From positions 1 to 25,864 of the forward strand of contig JAILOS010000094.1 in assembly GCA_024690695.1 (NCBI GenBank): a stretch of 25,864 bases of DNA, in the 5' to 3' direction. Positions 1-6,091 of this stretch are shown here, piece by piece; position 1 is the first letter of the stretch; each line of letters starts with the position of its first letter. The DNA comes from Oscillospiraceae bacterium. Its GTDB lineage: Bacteria > Bacillota_A > Clostridia > Oscillospirales > Oscillospiraceae. The notes under the pieces are model-generated. The model saw only the letters and a list, made by a program, of their open reading frames with translations, made no database searches and was not told where the DNA came from. Made by a program: the position numbers and the translations under genes.

Positions 1-10
1 TAAGAAGTAC

Positions 11-37
11 GGACTAAAAGCACTACGTTTTTAGTCC
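11..37. repeat. GGACTAAAA inverted repeat, with a further copy at 71-79
   Basis: GGACTAAAA (11-19) is complemented by TTTTAGTCC (29-37), giving a 9-bp stem with a 9-nt loop. A second GGACTAAAAG at 71-80 is followed by ATTTTTGGTC, which can pair imperfectly with it. It could be the terminator of a gene left of the window or a protein-binding site. Confidence 0.45.
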
Positions 38-196
38 TGATTAGATTATGATTGACGGGAAGCATCGAGAGGACTAAAAGATTTTTGGTCGCCTCCAGCG
101 TCTAAAATCACAAATTAAATTATAGCACAAGGGATGTCGATTTTACAGAGTGATTTCTGTGAAACCGGCTATTTTTTATGCCCGGAATTGGCCTCT

Positions 197-331
197 CTTG
201 CTTAGAGCAAGTTTCGCATCGTCTGTCATTTATGCGGCTCCACTTGCTAAGAGCAAGTTTCGCACCGTGCCACACTTATTCGTTTTTGCCTGTTAATTCC
301 GCGACCAAAACTTGCCAAGAGCAAGTTTCGC
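197..331. repeat. Three direct repeats of a palindromic CTTGCTnAGAGCAAGTTTCGC motif
   Basis: The 21-bp motif occurs at 197-217, 243-263 and 311-331, differing only at one or two central positions. The first 15 bases of each copy form an inverted repeat (CTTGCT, 3-nt centre, AGCAAG); the third copy has CTTGCC on the left arm. All copies are in the same orientation and continue with GTTTCGC. Irregular spacing (46 and 68 bp) argues against CRISPR and for repeated protein-binding sites such as excisionase, regulator or relaxosome sites. Confidence 0.7.
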
Positions 332-471
332 CGCGGCCGCCAAAAATGAATTTGTGTCATCCGGCACTTGTTGGGGTTAACGCACCCCAATCCCGCATGG
401 TTCGATTAAAATCTCACAGCCGTAGCTCATTTTTACAAATGCGCTGCGGGTATTTTTTGAACAAAAAATTC

Positions 472-513
472 ATCCGTGACCACCGGAAGCGCTGCCGGAG
501 GCCACGGATTTTT
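472..513 (+). terminator. Interrupted hairpin followed by TTTTT
   Basis: ATCCGTG (472-478) pairs with CACGGAT (503-509), with an inner CCGG/CCGG pairing, and the stem runs into a short T run. It may end a leader or upstream transcript before the excisionase gene. The T run is short. Confidence 0.4.
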
Positions 514-580
514 CATATTCCAAATGCATGCGACACGAAAAAGAAAGCAGAGAGAATGATTTGAAAGGAAGAGATTGCTG

Positions 581-847
581 ATGGAGATTGTCAATAATTG
601 CAAGATAAATGGTATGGATGAGAGCGGGATTTTTCCCGAAGAAGCAAATGCTGTCCTCGTCCCGACCTATCGGAAATACACGATCGGGATCGATGAAGCC
701 GCGCGCTATTACGGGATCGGAACGAAAAAACTGCGGCAGATCATCGCGGATAATCCCAGCGGGGATTTCTTTCTGGAGATCGGCAGGCATGTCCTGATAA
801 AGCGCCGTCAGTTCGAAGCGTATTTGGACAACGCCAGCGCACTTTGA
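581..847 (+). CDS. xis: Tn916-family excisionase
   Basis: This small basic protein of 88 residues resembles the Tn916/Tn1549 excisionase family, winged-helix DNA-bending proteins that direct the integrase toward excision. The core matches the family pattern: a YTIGIDEAARYYGIG helix-turn-helix segment, a KKLRQII recognition helix, and a C-terminal wing ending IKRRQFEAYLD. ATG 581 is preferred over the in-frame TTG at 575 because AAGGAAG at 565-571 lies 9 bases upstream of the ATG and too close to the TTG. It sits directly upstream of the integrase, in the usual xis-int order. The family assignment is firm; activity is inferred. Confidence 0.9.
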   Translation: MEIVNNCKINGMDESGIFPEEANAVLVPTYRKYTIGIDEAARYYGIGTKKLRQIIADNPSGDFFLEIGRHVLIKRRQFEAYLDNASAL

Positions 848-860
848 GTCGTGACAAGAG

Positions 861-906
861 GCCCGCCATGTGATATAGTTAGGTTGTCATGGCGGGCTGC
901 TTTTTT
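861..906 (+). terminator. Rho-independent hairpin between xis and int
   Basis: A perfect 10-bp stem GCCCGCCATG (861-870) / CATGGCGGGC (888-897) is followed by TGC and six T residues (901-906). It lies between xis and int and ends only about 5 bases before the integrase ribosome-binding site, so it could attenuate read-through from xis into int. Confidence 0.75.
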
Positions 907-923
907 CAGAAAGGAGCCGCCAC

Positions 924-2123
924 GTGAGTGAAAAAAGAAGAGACAGCAGAAACCGCATCCTGCACAACGGTGAGATGCAGCTTGCAGACGGGAGGTATCG
1001 TTTCAAGTATCTGGATCACATAGGACAGGTACGATATGTTTATAGCTGGAGATTGGATAAGAATGACCGCACGCCCGATGGGAGAAAGAACGACATTCCA
1101 TTGCGGGAAAAAGAGAGAAAAATCCAGGCGGATCTGTTCGATCAGATCGTTTCCAACGGCGGGAATTATACCGTGTTGGAGCTGGTCGAAAGATACATTT
1201 CTACCAAGACCGGAGTGCGCAATTCCACAAGAGCCGGCTATAAGACTGTGACCAACTTCTTAGAAAAAGACCCAATGGGCAGTCGGCGCATTGATAAAGT
1301 CAAACTGTCCGACGCGAAGATCTGGCTGATCAAATTGCAGCAGGAACAGGGCAAGAGCTACAGCGCGATCCACACGATCCGCGGTGTGCTGCGTCCGGCT
1401 TTCCGCATGGCCGTCGATGATGATCTGATCCGCAAAAATCCCTTTGACTTTGAGCTCGCCACCGTCATTGTCAATGACAGCGTGACAAGAGAGGCCATCA
1501 CACGGGACCAGGAGCGGAGGTTTCTTGCCTTCATCAAAGGTGACAAGCACTTCTGCCGCTACTATGACGGGATCTATATCCTGCTCCATACCGGATTGCG
1601 GATCTCCGAGTTTTGCGGACTGACCAGGGACAGTGTTGATTTCATCGGCCATAAGATCATCGTTGACCATCAGCTGTTGCGCACGTCACAGATGGAATAT
1701 GTGATCGAGGACACCAAGACCGAAAGCGGCACACGCATGGTGCCTATGACGCCGGAGGTCGAGGCTTGCTTCCGCAGGATCCTGGAAGCGCGGGCAAAGC
1801 CGAAGATCGAGCCGATCATTGACGGGTATTCCGGATTCCTTTTCCTTGACAAGAACGGGATGCCGATGGTCGCGCTCCATTGGGAGAAGTATTTCCAGCA
1901 TATCGTAGAGAAGTACAATAAGATCTATAAGGTGCAATTGCCGAAGATCACGCCCCATGTTTGCAGACACACGTTCTGCTCCAAGATGGCAAAGAACGGG
2001 ATGAATCCCAAAACGCTGCAATACATTATGGGACATAGCGACATAAGCGTCACGCTGAACACCTATACCCATGTCAGCTTCGAAGACGCACAGGCCGAAG
2101 TGAAGCGCATGAGTGCAGGCTGA
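924..2123 (+). CDS. int: Tn916-type tyrosine recombinase (integrase)
   Basis: This 399-residue integrase has the length and layout of Tn916 Int. An N-terminal arm-DNA-binding domain (about 1-75, starting SEKRRDSRNRIL as in Tn916) is followed by a core-binding SAM-like domain (about 80-175) and the catalytic domain. The tyrosine-recombinase set is visible: R226 in HTGLRISEF, K265 in DTKTESG, H345 and R348 in HVCRH, H371 in GHSD and the nucleophile Y381 in LNTYTHV. GTG 924 is chosen because AAGGAG at 911-916 is 7 bases upstream and the protein then begins like its relatives. It would catalyse excision and integration of the element extending left of the window. No disrupting mutation is seen, so it is probably active. 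Confidence 0.96.
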   Translation: MSEKRRDSRNRILHNGEMQLADGRYRFKYLDHIGQVRYVYSWRLDKNDRTPDGRKNDIPLREKERKIQADLFDQIVSNGGNYTVLELVERYISTKTGVRNSTRAGYKTVTNFLEKDPMGSRRIDKVKLSDAKIWLIKLQQEQGKSYSAIHTIRGVLRPAFRMAVDDDLIRKNPFDFELATVIVNDSVTREAITRDQERRFLAFIKGDKHFCRYYDGIYILLHTGLRISEFCGLTRDSVDFIGHKIIVDHQLLRTSQMEYVIEDTKTESGTRMVPMTPEVEACFRRILEARAKPKIEPIIDGYSGFLFLDKNGMPMVALHWEKYFQHIVEKYNKIYKVQLPKITPHVCRHTFCSKMAKNGMNPKTLQYIMGHSDISVTLNTYTHVSFEDAQAEVKRMSAG

Positions 2124-2131
2124 AAAAGCCG

Positions 2132-2158
2132 AGGTGTAAACGCGATGGTTTTACACCT
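2132..2158 (+). terminator. Hairpin downstream of int
   Basis: AGGTGTAAA (2132-2140) pairs with TTTACACCT (2150-2158), followed by TATTTTGCACCTTTTTT. It starts 9 bases after the int stop codon and is a plausible terminator. It also overlaps the first of the phased TTTTRCACY repeats, so it may double as a recombinase-binding site. Confidence 0.55.
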
Positions 2159-2214
2159 TATTTTGCACCTTTTTTGCACTTTTCCATGCCACGAGGTGCC
2201 GCCAGATGCCACGA
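2149..2214. repeat. Phased repeats at element end, candidate integrase arm sites
   Basis: TTTTACACC (2149-2157), TTTTGCACC (2161-2169) and TTTTGCACT (2172-2180) recur every 11-12 bp, about one helical turn. They are followed by TGCCACGA at 2187-2194 and 2207-2214, exactly 20 bp apart. Tn916 Int is known to bind direct repeats near the element ends through its N-terminal domain; this array just past int is in the expected place. The binding role is inferred. Confidence 0.5.
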
Positions 2215-2276
2215 AACGAAGTGAGGAATTAGCCGGAAAAAGGCTGATTTTATGGCTTTTTTGAGGATTTTCGAGG

Positions 2277-2969
2277 ATGATAAAAATACTATTCGTTTGC
2301 CACGGGAATATCTGCCGGAGCCCGATGGCGGAGCTGCTTTTCAACGATCTGGCGGAGCGCGCCGGGCTGGGCGGGGAGTTTCGCGCCGAGTCCGCCGCGA
2401 CGAGCGACGAGGAGACCGGCAACGGCGTCTATCCGCCGGTGCGCCATCTGCTGGCGAAGCGGGGCGTCGACTGCCGCGGCAAGACCGCCCGTCGGATCGA
2501 GCCCGGAGACGCCGGGCGCTTCGAGCTGCTGATCGGCATGGACGGGGCCAATATCCGCTCCATGCGCCGCCTCTTCGGCGAGGAAAACGCGGACAGGCTG
2601 CACCTGCTGCTGGAATACGCCGGGCGGCCGGGCGAGTCGATCTCCGATCCCTGGTACACCCGCGATTTCGAGCTCGCGCTTGAGGAGATCGAGGCGGGCT
2701 GCCGGGGCCTGCTGGAGGCGCTGAGCGGCGCGCGGCTGATCGACCTTGACGGCTGCGGCGATCGGGAGGCCCTGTACGCGGCGCTCCGGCGCGCGCTGCG
2801 CTGGGAGGAGGGCTTTGGCGAGAATCTCGACGCGCTCTACGACGCGCTGACGGGCTATCCCCAGCCGGACGGGCCCTGGATCCTCGCCCTGCCGCGCGGA
2901 GAAAGCCCGGCCCGGCCGTATGCCGAGCGCATCCGCGCCGTGTTTGCGGAGGCCGGGGCGCTCCGCTGA
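2277..2969 (+). CDS. Low-molecular-weight tyrosine phosphatase fused to a barstar domain
   Basis: Residues 1 to about 150 are a low-molecular-weight protein-tyrosine phosphatase. The CX5R loop is C8 to R14 in VCHGNICRSPMAE and the general-acid motif is D124-P125-W126. Residues about 153-230 are a barstar-like domain: FGENLDALYDALTG at 180-193 aligns with barstar YYGENLDALWDCLTG, so D185 and D189 match the barnase-binding Asp35 and Asp39. Stand-alone phosphatases end near residue 150-160, so this is a fusion. ATG 2277 has TTGAGG 10 bases upstream. The first codons include ATA, AAA, ATA and CTA, unlike the GC-rich remainder, suggesting the mobile-element junction lies in or just before the 5' end. 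A barnase homologue at 13739 is the likely barstar partner. It could couple phosphatase activity to RNase inhibition; function is untested. Confidence 0.92.
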   Translation: MIKILFVCHGNICRSPMAELLFNDLAERAGLGGEFRAESAATSDEETGNGVYPPVRHLLAKRGVDCRGKTARRIEPGDAGRFELLIGMDGANIRSMRRLFGEENADRLHLLLEYAGRPGESISDPWYTRDFELALEEIEAGCRGLLEALSGARLIDLDGCGDREALYAALRRALRWEEGFGENLDALYDALTGYPQPDGPWILALPRGESPARPYAERIRAVFAEAGALR

Positions 2970-2989
2970 GCGAAAAGAAAAAAGAAAAA

Positions 2990-3028
2990 GGGGCCGTCTC
3001 AAAACACCGTTCGTTTTGAGACGGCCCC
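2990..3028. terminator. Bidirectional terminator between convergent genes
   Basis: A 16-bp perfect stem, GGGGCCGTCTCAAAAC at 2990-3005 and its complement at 3013-3028, lies between convergent genes. The A-rich stretch at 2972-2989 gives a T-rich tail on the minus strand, and TTCGGCTGTTTTT follows on the plus strand. Confidence 0.85.
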
Positions 3029-3044
3029 TTCGGCTGTTTTTCGT

Positions 3045-4298
3045 TCAGAGGCGGCCGAGCATCGGGAAGATGGAATTGAAAGCGATGTTGCCGCGGATGT
3101 CGCCGTGACGGGCCTCGTCGGTCGGCTTTTCGTAAATCTGGCAGAAGTCGTCGGCCGCGAAATAAGCGCCGCGGGCGTCGTTGCTGTAAAAGTTCATGCG
3201 CGAAATCAGCCAGGAGAAGCGCTCGTTCAGCTCCCAGCGCAGGTACAGCAGCTGCGCGTATTCCGTCTCGGGATCGAGCGCGTTCTTTTCACAGAAGAGC
3301 AGCAGATCGTCCATCCGCCAGTCGTGCCACTGGCACAGCCCGATGGACGTGCCCTCGTCGCCGAGGATCCCGGGACGGAAAAGCGACTCGCAGTAGATGT
3401 TGGCGATCACGCCGGCCGCGGCGGCTTTCGTCAGGCCGACTTCCTTCATCAGGAAGCGGGCCAGCGCGAAGATCATGTTGTCGTCGCCCTTTTCGATCGG
3501 GCAGACGAAGACGAGCTCGCCGCGCGCGGAGGAACGCAGGTCGATGCTGATTTCCAGCACGCTGTCGCAGCTGTCGCCCATCACGGCGCGCACGCGCCCG
3601 CGGTTTTCGTCCACCTCGGTCACGATCCCCACCGCCAGCGTGCCGTGCGCCGGCCGGAAGAACACCAGGTCGCTCCGCTTTACGGGAGCTTCGCCCTGCG
3701 GGGCGTAATACAGCTCCTCGGCGCTGACGAAGCGCTTGTCCTTCGCCTCCAGCCAGTCGTAGAGCGCCTGCGCGTCGGCCGTCACGGGGAAGCCGATCCG
3801 GCGCGTCAGGCCGATCTGGTCGGCGCACCAGCAGACGAACACGGCGTTCCAGTTGAACAGCGGCAGCCCGCCCTTTTCGGGGGCCACGCTGGTCTGCGTG
3901 CCGTAATACCAGGTGTTGTAGTCCACGGCGTTGGAGCCGGGCGGCGCTTCGCGGGACTGCGGCGCGCTCAGCTGAGAGAGCGCCTGATCGGCGAGCGCGG
4001 CGTAGTAGCCGTCGATGTGGAACTCCTCGGGCGAGAGATAGATCCGGTCCATCGGGATCTTTCTCGGCTCGTGCTCGATCTCGATCAGCCCGTCTTCGCC
4101 GCCCGTTTCGCCCTCGCCGCCGGGTTCTTCGCCTTCACTGCCGGACGATTCGCCTTCGCCGCCGGATTCTTCGCCCGTCCCGGTTTCCACGGAGGGATCG
4201 GGCTCTTCGTCCTCGCCTTCGGCGAAGGCCGGCACGGAGAGACTCAGCAGCAGACACAGGCTCAGCAGCAGCGCGAGCAGCTTTATATTCCGTTTCAT
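3045..4298 (-). CDS. Secreted protein with degenerate CHAP-like domain and phage-type lysozyme domain
   Basis: This 417-residue protein starts with a signal peptide (hydrophobic 7-22, AFA cleavage near 26), then an acidic Gly/Glu/Ser-rich linker (about 27-70). Residues about 120-268 resemble the CHAP-like amidase domains of Clostridia. However, the usual WCA catalytic cysteine is N151 in FNWNAVFVCWCADQIG, and the usual HVGIV histidine is A222 in LAVGIV, so this domain may be inactive. Residues about 273-417 match the phage tail lysozyme family, with AAAAGVIANIYCES at 292-305, likely acid E304, then SIGLCQWHDWR. The ATG at 4298 has AGAGGA 8 bases upstream and a promoter at 4337-4365. It probably acts on peptidoglycan outside the membrane; the wall-degrading role is inferred. 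Confidence 0.85.
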   Translation of the reverse strand: MKRNIKLLALLLSLCLLLSLSVPAFAEGEDEEPDPSVETGTGEESGGEGESSGSEGEEPGGEGETGGEDGLIEIEHEPRKIPMDRIYLSPEEFHIDGYYAALADQALSQLSAPQSREAPPGSNAVDYNTWYYGTQTSVAPEKGGLPLFNWNAVFVCWCADQIGLTRRIGFPVTADAQALYDWLEAKDKRFVSAEELYYAPQGEAPVKRSDLVFFRPAHGTLAVGIVTEVDENRGRVRAVMGDSCDSVLEISIDLRSSARGELVFVCPIEKGDDNMIFALARFLMKEVGLTKAAAAGVIANIYCESLFRPGILGDEGTSIGLCQWHDWRMDDLLLFCEKNALDPETEYAQLLYLRWELNERFSWLISRMNFYSNDARGAYFAADDFCQIYEKPTDEARHGDIRGNIAFNSIFPMLGRL

Positions 4299-4336
4299 GC
4301 CGTCGATCCTCTCCTTTCCGATACGAAGTATTTATC

Positions 4337-4365
4337 ATTTTACCATTTTCCGGCCGAAGCGTCAA
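4337..4365 (-). promoter_or_regulatory. Promoter of the secreted lysozyme-like gene
   Basis: Read on the minus strand: TTGACG (4365-4360), 17-base spacer, TAAAAT (4342-4337), about 40 bases before the start codon. Confidence 0.7.
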
Positions 4366-4374
4366 GCGCCGGGC

Positions 4375-4423
4375 AAAAAGGCCGCGTCCACCGCAGAAAA
4401 TGACGGCGGACGCGGCCTTTTTT
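4375..4423. terminator. Terminator of panT-coaX
   Basis: GGCCGCGTCC (4380-4389) pairs with GGACGCGGCC (4408-4417), flanked by AAAAA (4375-4379) and TTTTTT (4418-4423). On the minus strand it directly follows the coaX stop codon. Confidence 0.85.
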
Positions 4424-4427
4424 CGGT

Positions 4428-5201
4428 TCAGCGGCCCGGACGGTTTTTCTCGTACAGGAGCTTAAGCCCGTCGATCAGGATGTCCGGCTCCTGGTGGAAG
4501 ACGTGACGGCAGTAGGGCGCGACCAGCGGGCTGACGCCGCCGGTGATCACGGCGCTGACGGGCTTGCCGAGCTCCGCCTCCAGCCGGTCGACCAGACCGT
4601 CGAGCATCGCGGCGCAGCCGATCACGGCGCCGGCGCGCATGCAGTCGACCGTGTTCGTGCCCATCAGCTTCACCGGCCCGGCGAGGTCGATGTACGGAAG
4701 CTGCGCGGCCTTGGCCGACAGCGCGTTGACGGAGGTCCACAGACCGGGGATGATCAGACCGCCGACATAGCTGCCGTCCTCCGCGATCACGGTCAGCGTG
4801 GTGGCCGTGCCCATGTCCACGATCGCGATCGGCGCGGGATACTTGGCGCGCGCGGCCACCGCGCCGACGATCAGGTCGCTGCCGACGGCGCCGGGGTCGT
4901 CCATGCGGATGTTGAGGCCCGTTTTGATCCCCGGCCCGACGACCAGCAGGTTCAGCCCGGTCAGCAGCTTCACGGCCTGGGGGATGACCGTCTGCAGATA
5001 GGGCACGACGGACGAGAGGATGCCGCCCTCCAGCGTCTCGGGCTTTACGCCGTGCATCAGAAGGACGCCCTGCAGATCCAGCGCGTACTGATCGGCGGTC
5101 TTGCTGCGGTCGGTCGCAAGACGGGCGGAAAAGACCTGCTTTCCGCCGTTGATCGCGCCGAGCACGATGTTGGTGTTGCCTACGTCGATAGCTAAGATCA
5201 T
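4428..5201 (-). CDS. coaX: Type III pantothenate kinase
   Basis: This 257-residue ASKHA-fold enzyme phosphorylates pantothenate in the first step of coenzyme A synthesis, in the cytoplasm. Diagnostic motifs are DVGNTN at 6-11 (phosphate-binding), GSDL at 107-110 with the catalytic Asp 109, VDMGTATT at 128-135 and ITGGVSPL near 219-226. Its length fits the family. The ATG at 5201 is preferred to the in-frame TTG at 5204 because AGGAGGG (5214-5208) lies 6 bases upstream. That site overlaps the stop codon of panT, so the two genes form a coupled operon. CoaX enzymes are known to be insensitive to CoA feedback and to need a monovalent cation; those are family properties not visible here. Confidence 0.97.
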   Translation of the reverse strand: MILAIDVGNTNIVLGAINGGKQVFSARLATDRSKTADQYALDLQGVLLMHGVKPETLEGGILSSVVPYLQTVIPQAVKLLTGLNLLVVGPGIKTGLNIRMDDPGAVGSDLIVGAVAARAKYPAPIAIVDMGTATTLTVIAEDGSYVGGLIIPGLWTSVNALSAKAAQLPYIDLAGPVKLMGTNTVDCMRAGAVIGCAAMLDGLVDRLEAELGKPVSAVITGGVSPLVAPYCRHVFHQEPDILIDGLKLLYEKNRPGR

Positions 5202-5213
5202 CAAAAACCCTCC

Positions 5214-5846
5214 TCAGTCTCGCTTCAGCGCGTGAGCCGCGGCCTTGGCGACGCCGCCGCCGACGACGAGCCCGGTGAGCCATTCGATCAGCCCCTGCAC
5301 GCCCACGGTCAGCACGACGAAGGCCAGCGGCCCCGTCGCACCGAGCTTTTCGACCATGCTCTGGACGTAGGCGCTCCGGTAAAAGACGAGCACGATATAG
5401 CCCATGAACAGCACCGTGTTCAGCAGCGGGGCCAGCAGCCCGCCGGCAAAATAGCACCAGACGCGCTTTTTGTCCAGCGTCTTGAACAGCCGGAACAGCC
5501 AGCCGGTAAGCGCGCCGACGAGCACGCGCGTCAGCACGCAGAGCACGAAGGTGTGCGCCGGACTGACGTTGTGAAAGAAAAAGCCGGTCATCGCCGAGGC
5601 GCCGATCACCGCGTCGTAAAAGCTGGTGAAGCCGAAGACGCCGCCCAGCACCGCGCCGCCCGCGGGGCCCAGAAACATGGCCCCGATGGCGATCGGCACC
5701 ATCGTAAAGGTCATCACGAGCGGGCCGACCGGGATGCGCGACAGGCCGGTGACGCGCATCACGAAAATGATGGCGATGAAGACGGCGTATTCCGCGATCG
5801 TGCGCGCGGAGAGGACCGAGCGGGTTCCGCCTGCGTTCTTTTCCAT
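5214..5846 (-). CDS. panT: ECF transporter S component, probable pantothenate transporter PanT
   Basis: This 210-residue membrane protein has about six hydrophobic segments, the size and pattern of ECF-transporter substrate-binding (S) components. Visible features are the N-terminal segment TIAEYAVFIAIIFVMRV, the loop IPVGPLVMTFTMVPIAIGA and the glycine-rich GPAGGAVLGGVFGF. S components work with a shared energising module (T protein plus two ATPases) that is not in this window. The start at 5846 has AAGGAGG (5860-5854) 7 bases upstream; the frame is open further upstream to 6008 but that would place the start beyond the promoter. Its gene stops 12 bases before coaX, which supports pantothenate as substrate; other vitamins cannot be excluded from sequence alone. 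Confidence 0.88.
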   Translation of the reverse strand: MEKNAGGTRSVLSARTIAEYAVFIAIIFVMRVTGLSRIPVGPLVMTFTMVPIAIGAMFLGPAGGAVLGGVFGFTSFYDAVIGASAMTGFFFHNVSPAHTFVLCVLTRVLVGALTGWLFRLFKTLDKKRVWCYFAGGLLAPLLNTVLFMGYIVLVFYRSAYVQSMVEKLGATGPLAFVVLTVGVQGLIEWLTGLVVGGGVAKAAAHALKRD

Positions 5847-5900
5847 GGGAAAGCCTCCTTTGCTGGCGTTCCGCCTTCGCAGATACGCCGCGTCAGAATC

Positions 5901-5926
5901 AAAAACGGCCGGGCGGCCCGGTGCGC
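5901..5926 (-). promoter_or_regulatory. Possible attenuator hairpin in panT leader
   Basis: On the minus strand a short CCGG/CCGG hairpin within a longer GC-rich palindromic stretch is followed by five U residues, inside the roughly 120-base leader between promoter and panT. It could be an attenuator; the stem is short and no known riboswitch core was recognised. Confidence 0.25.
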
Positions 5927-5975
5927 CTCCCGTCCGCGAGGGGTACGGGGGCGCGGCCGCTGCGCCGACAAGCGC

Positions 5976-6004
5976 ATCATAGCACAGACGGCCCGGGTGT
6001 GCAA
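5976..6004 (-). promoter_or_regulatory. Promoter of panT-coaX
   Basis: Minus-strand TTGCAC (6004-5999), 17-base spacer, TATGAT (5981-5976). It is back to back with the coaBC promoter. Confidence 0.75.
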
Positions 6005-6030
6005 CCAATTTTTGAAGCGTTTTCTTTCCC

Positions 6031-6058
6031 TTGCAAAACCGGCCTTTTGTGGTATGAT
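6031..6058 (+). promoter_or_regulatory. Promoter of coaBC
   Basis: TTGCAA (6031-6036), 16-base spacer, TATGAT (6053-6058), about 33 bases before the start codon. Confidence 0.72.
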
Positions 6059-6091
6059 AAAAAAGAAAAAAGTTACGGGGAGGGTCCTGCC

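Larger units (their letters stand above)
1..580. other. Non-coding right-arm segment of integrated element
   Basis: No convincing gene is visible in this stretch. Short open frames exist but have no ribosome-binding site or recognisable protein. It contains GGACTAAAA at 11-19 and 71-79 with an inverted partner at 29-37, three palindromic repeats (197-331), a perfect 7-bp hairpin TTGGGGT/ACCCCAA at 371-390, and a hairpin at 472-509. Its AT content is higher than that of the chromosome to the right. In Tn916-type elements the region beside xis carries protein-binding and transfer sites, so a regulatory or origin role is plausible but inferred. Confidence 0.6.

Noticed and set aside
197..331. 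CRISPR array
   Set aside because: Only three copies, unequal spacing (46 and 68 bp) and no cas genes.
178..564. Open frame of 128 codons on the plus strand over the element's repeats
   Set aside because: It is built from the three palindromic repeats, has no ribosome-binding site and no recognisable protein pattern.
3105..4403. 432-codon open frame opposite the secreted lysozyme-like gene
   Set aside because: It is an antisense shadow in a GC-rich gene; the minus-strand protein has a signal peptide and recognisable domains.
5847..6008. 54-residue N-terminal extension of PanT
   Set aside because: It would begin upstream of the promoter's transcription start; the AAGGAGG site points to the start at 5846.
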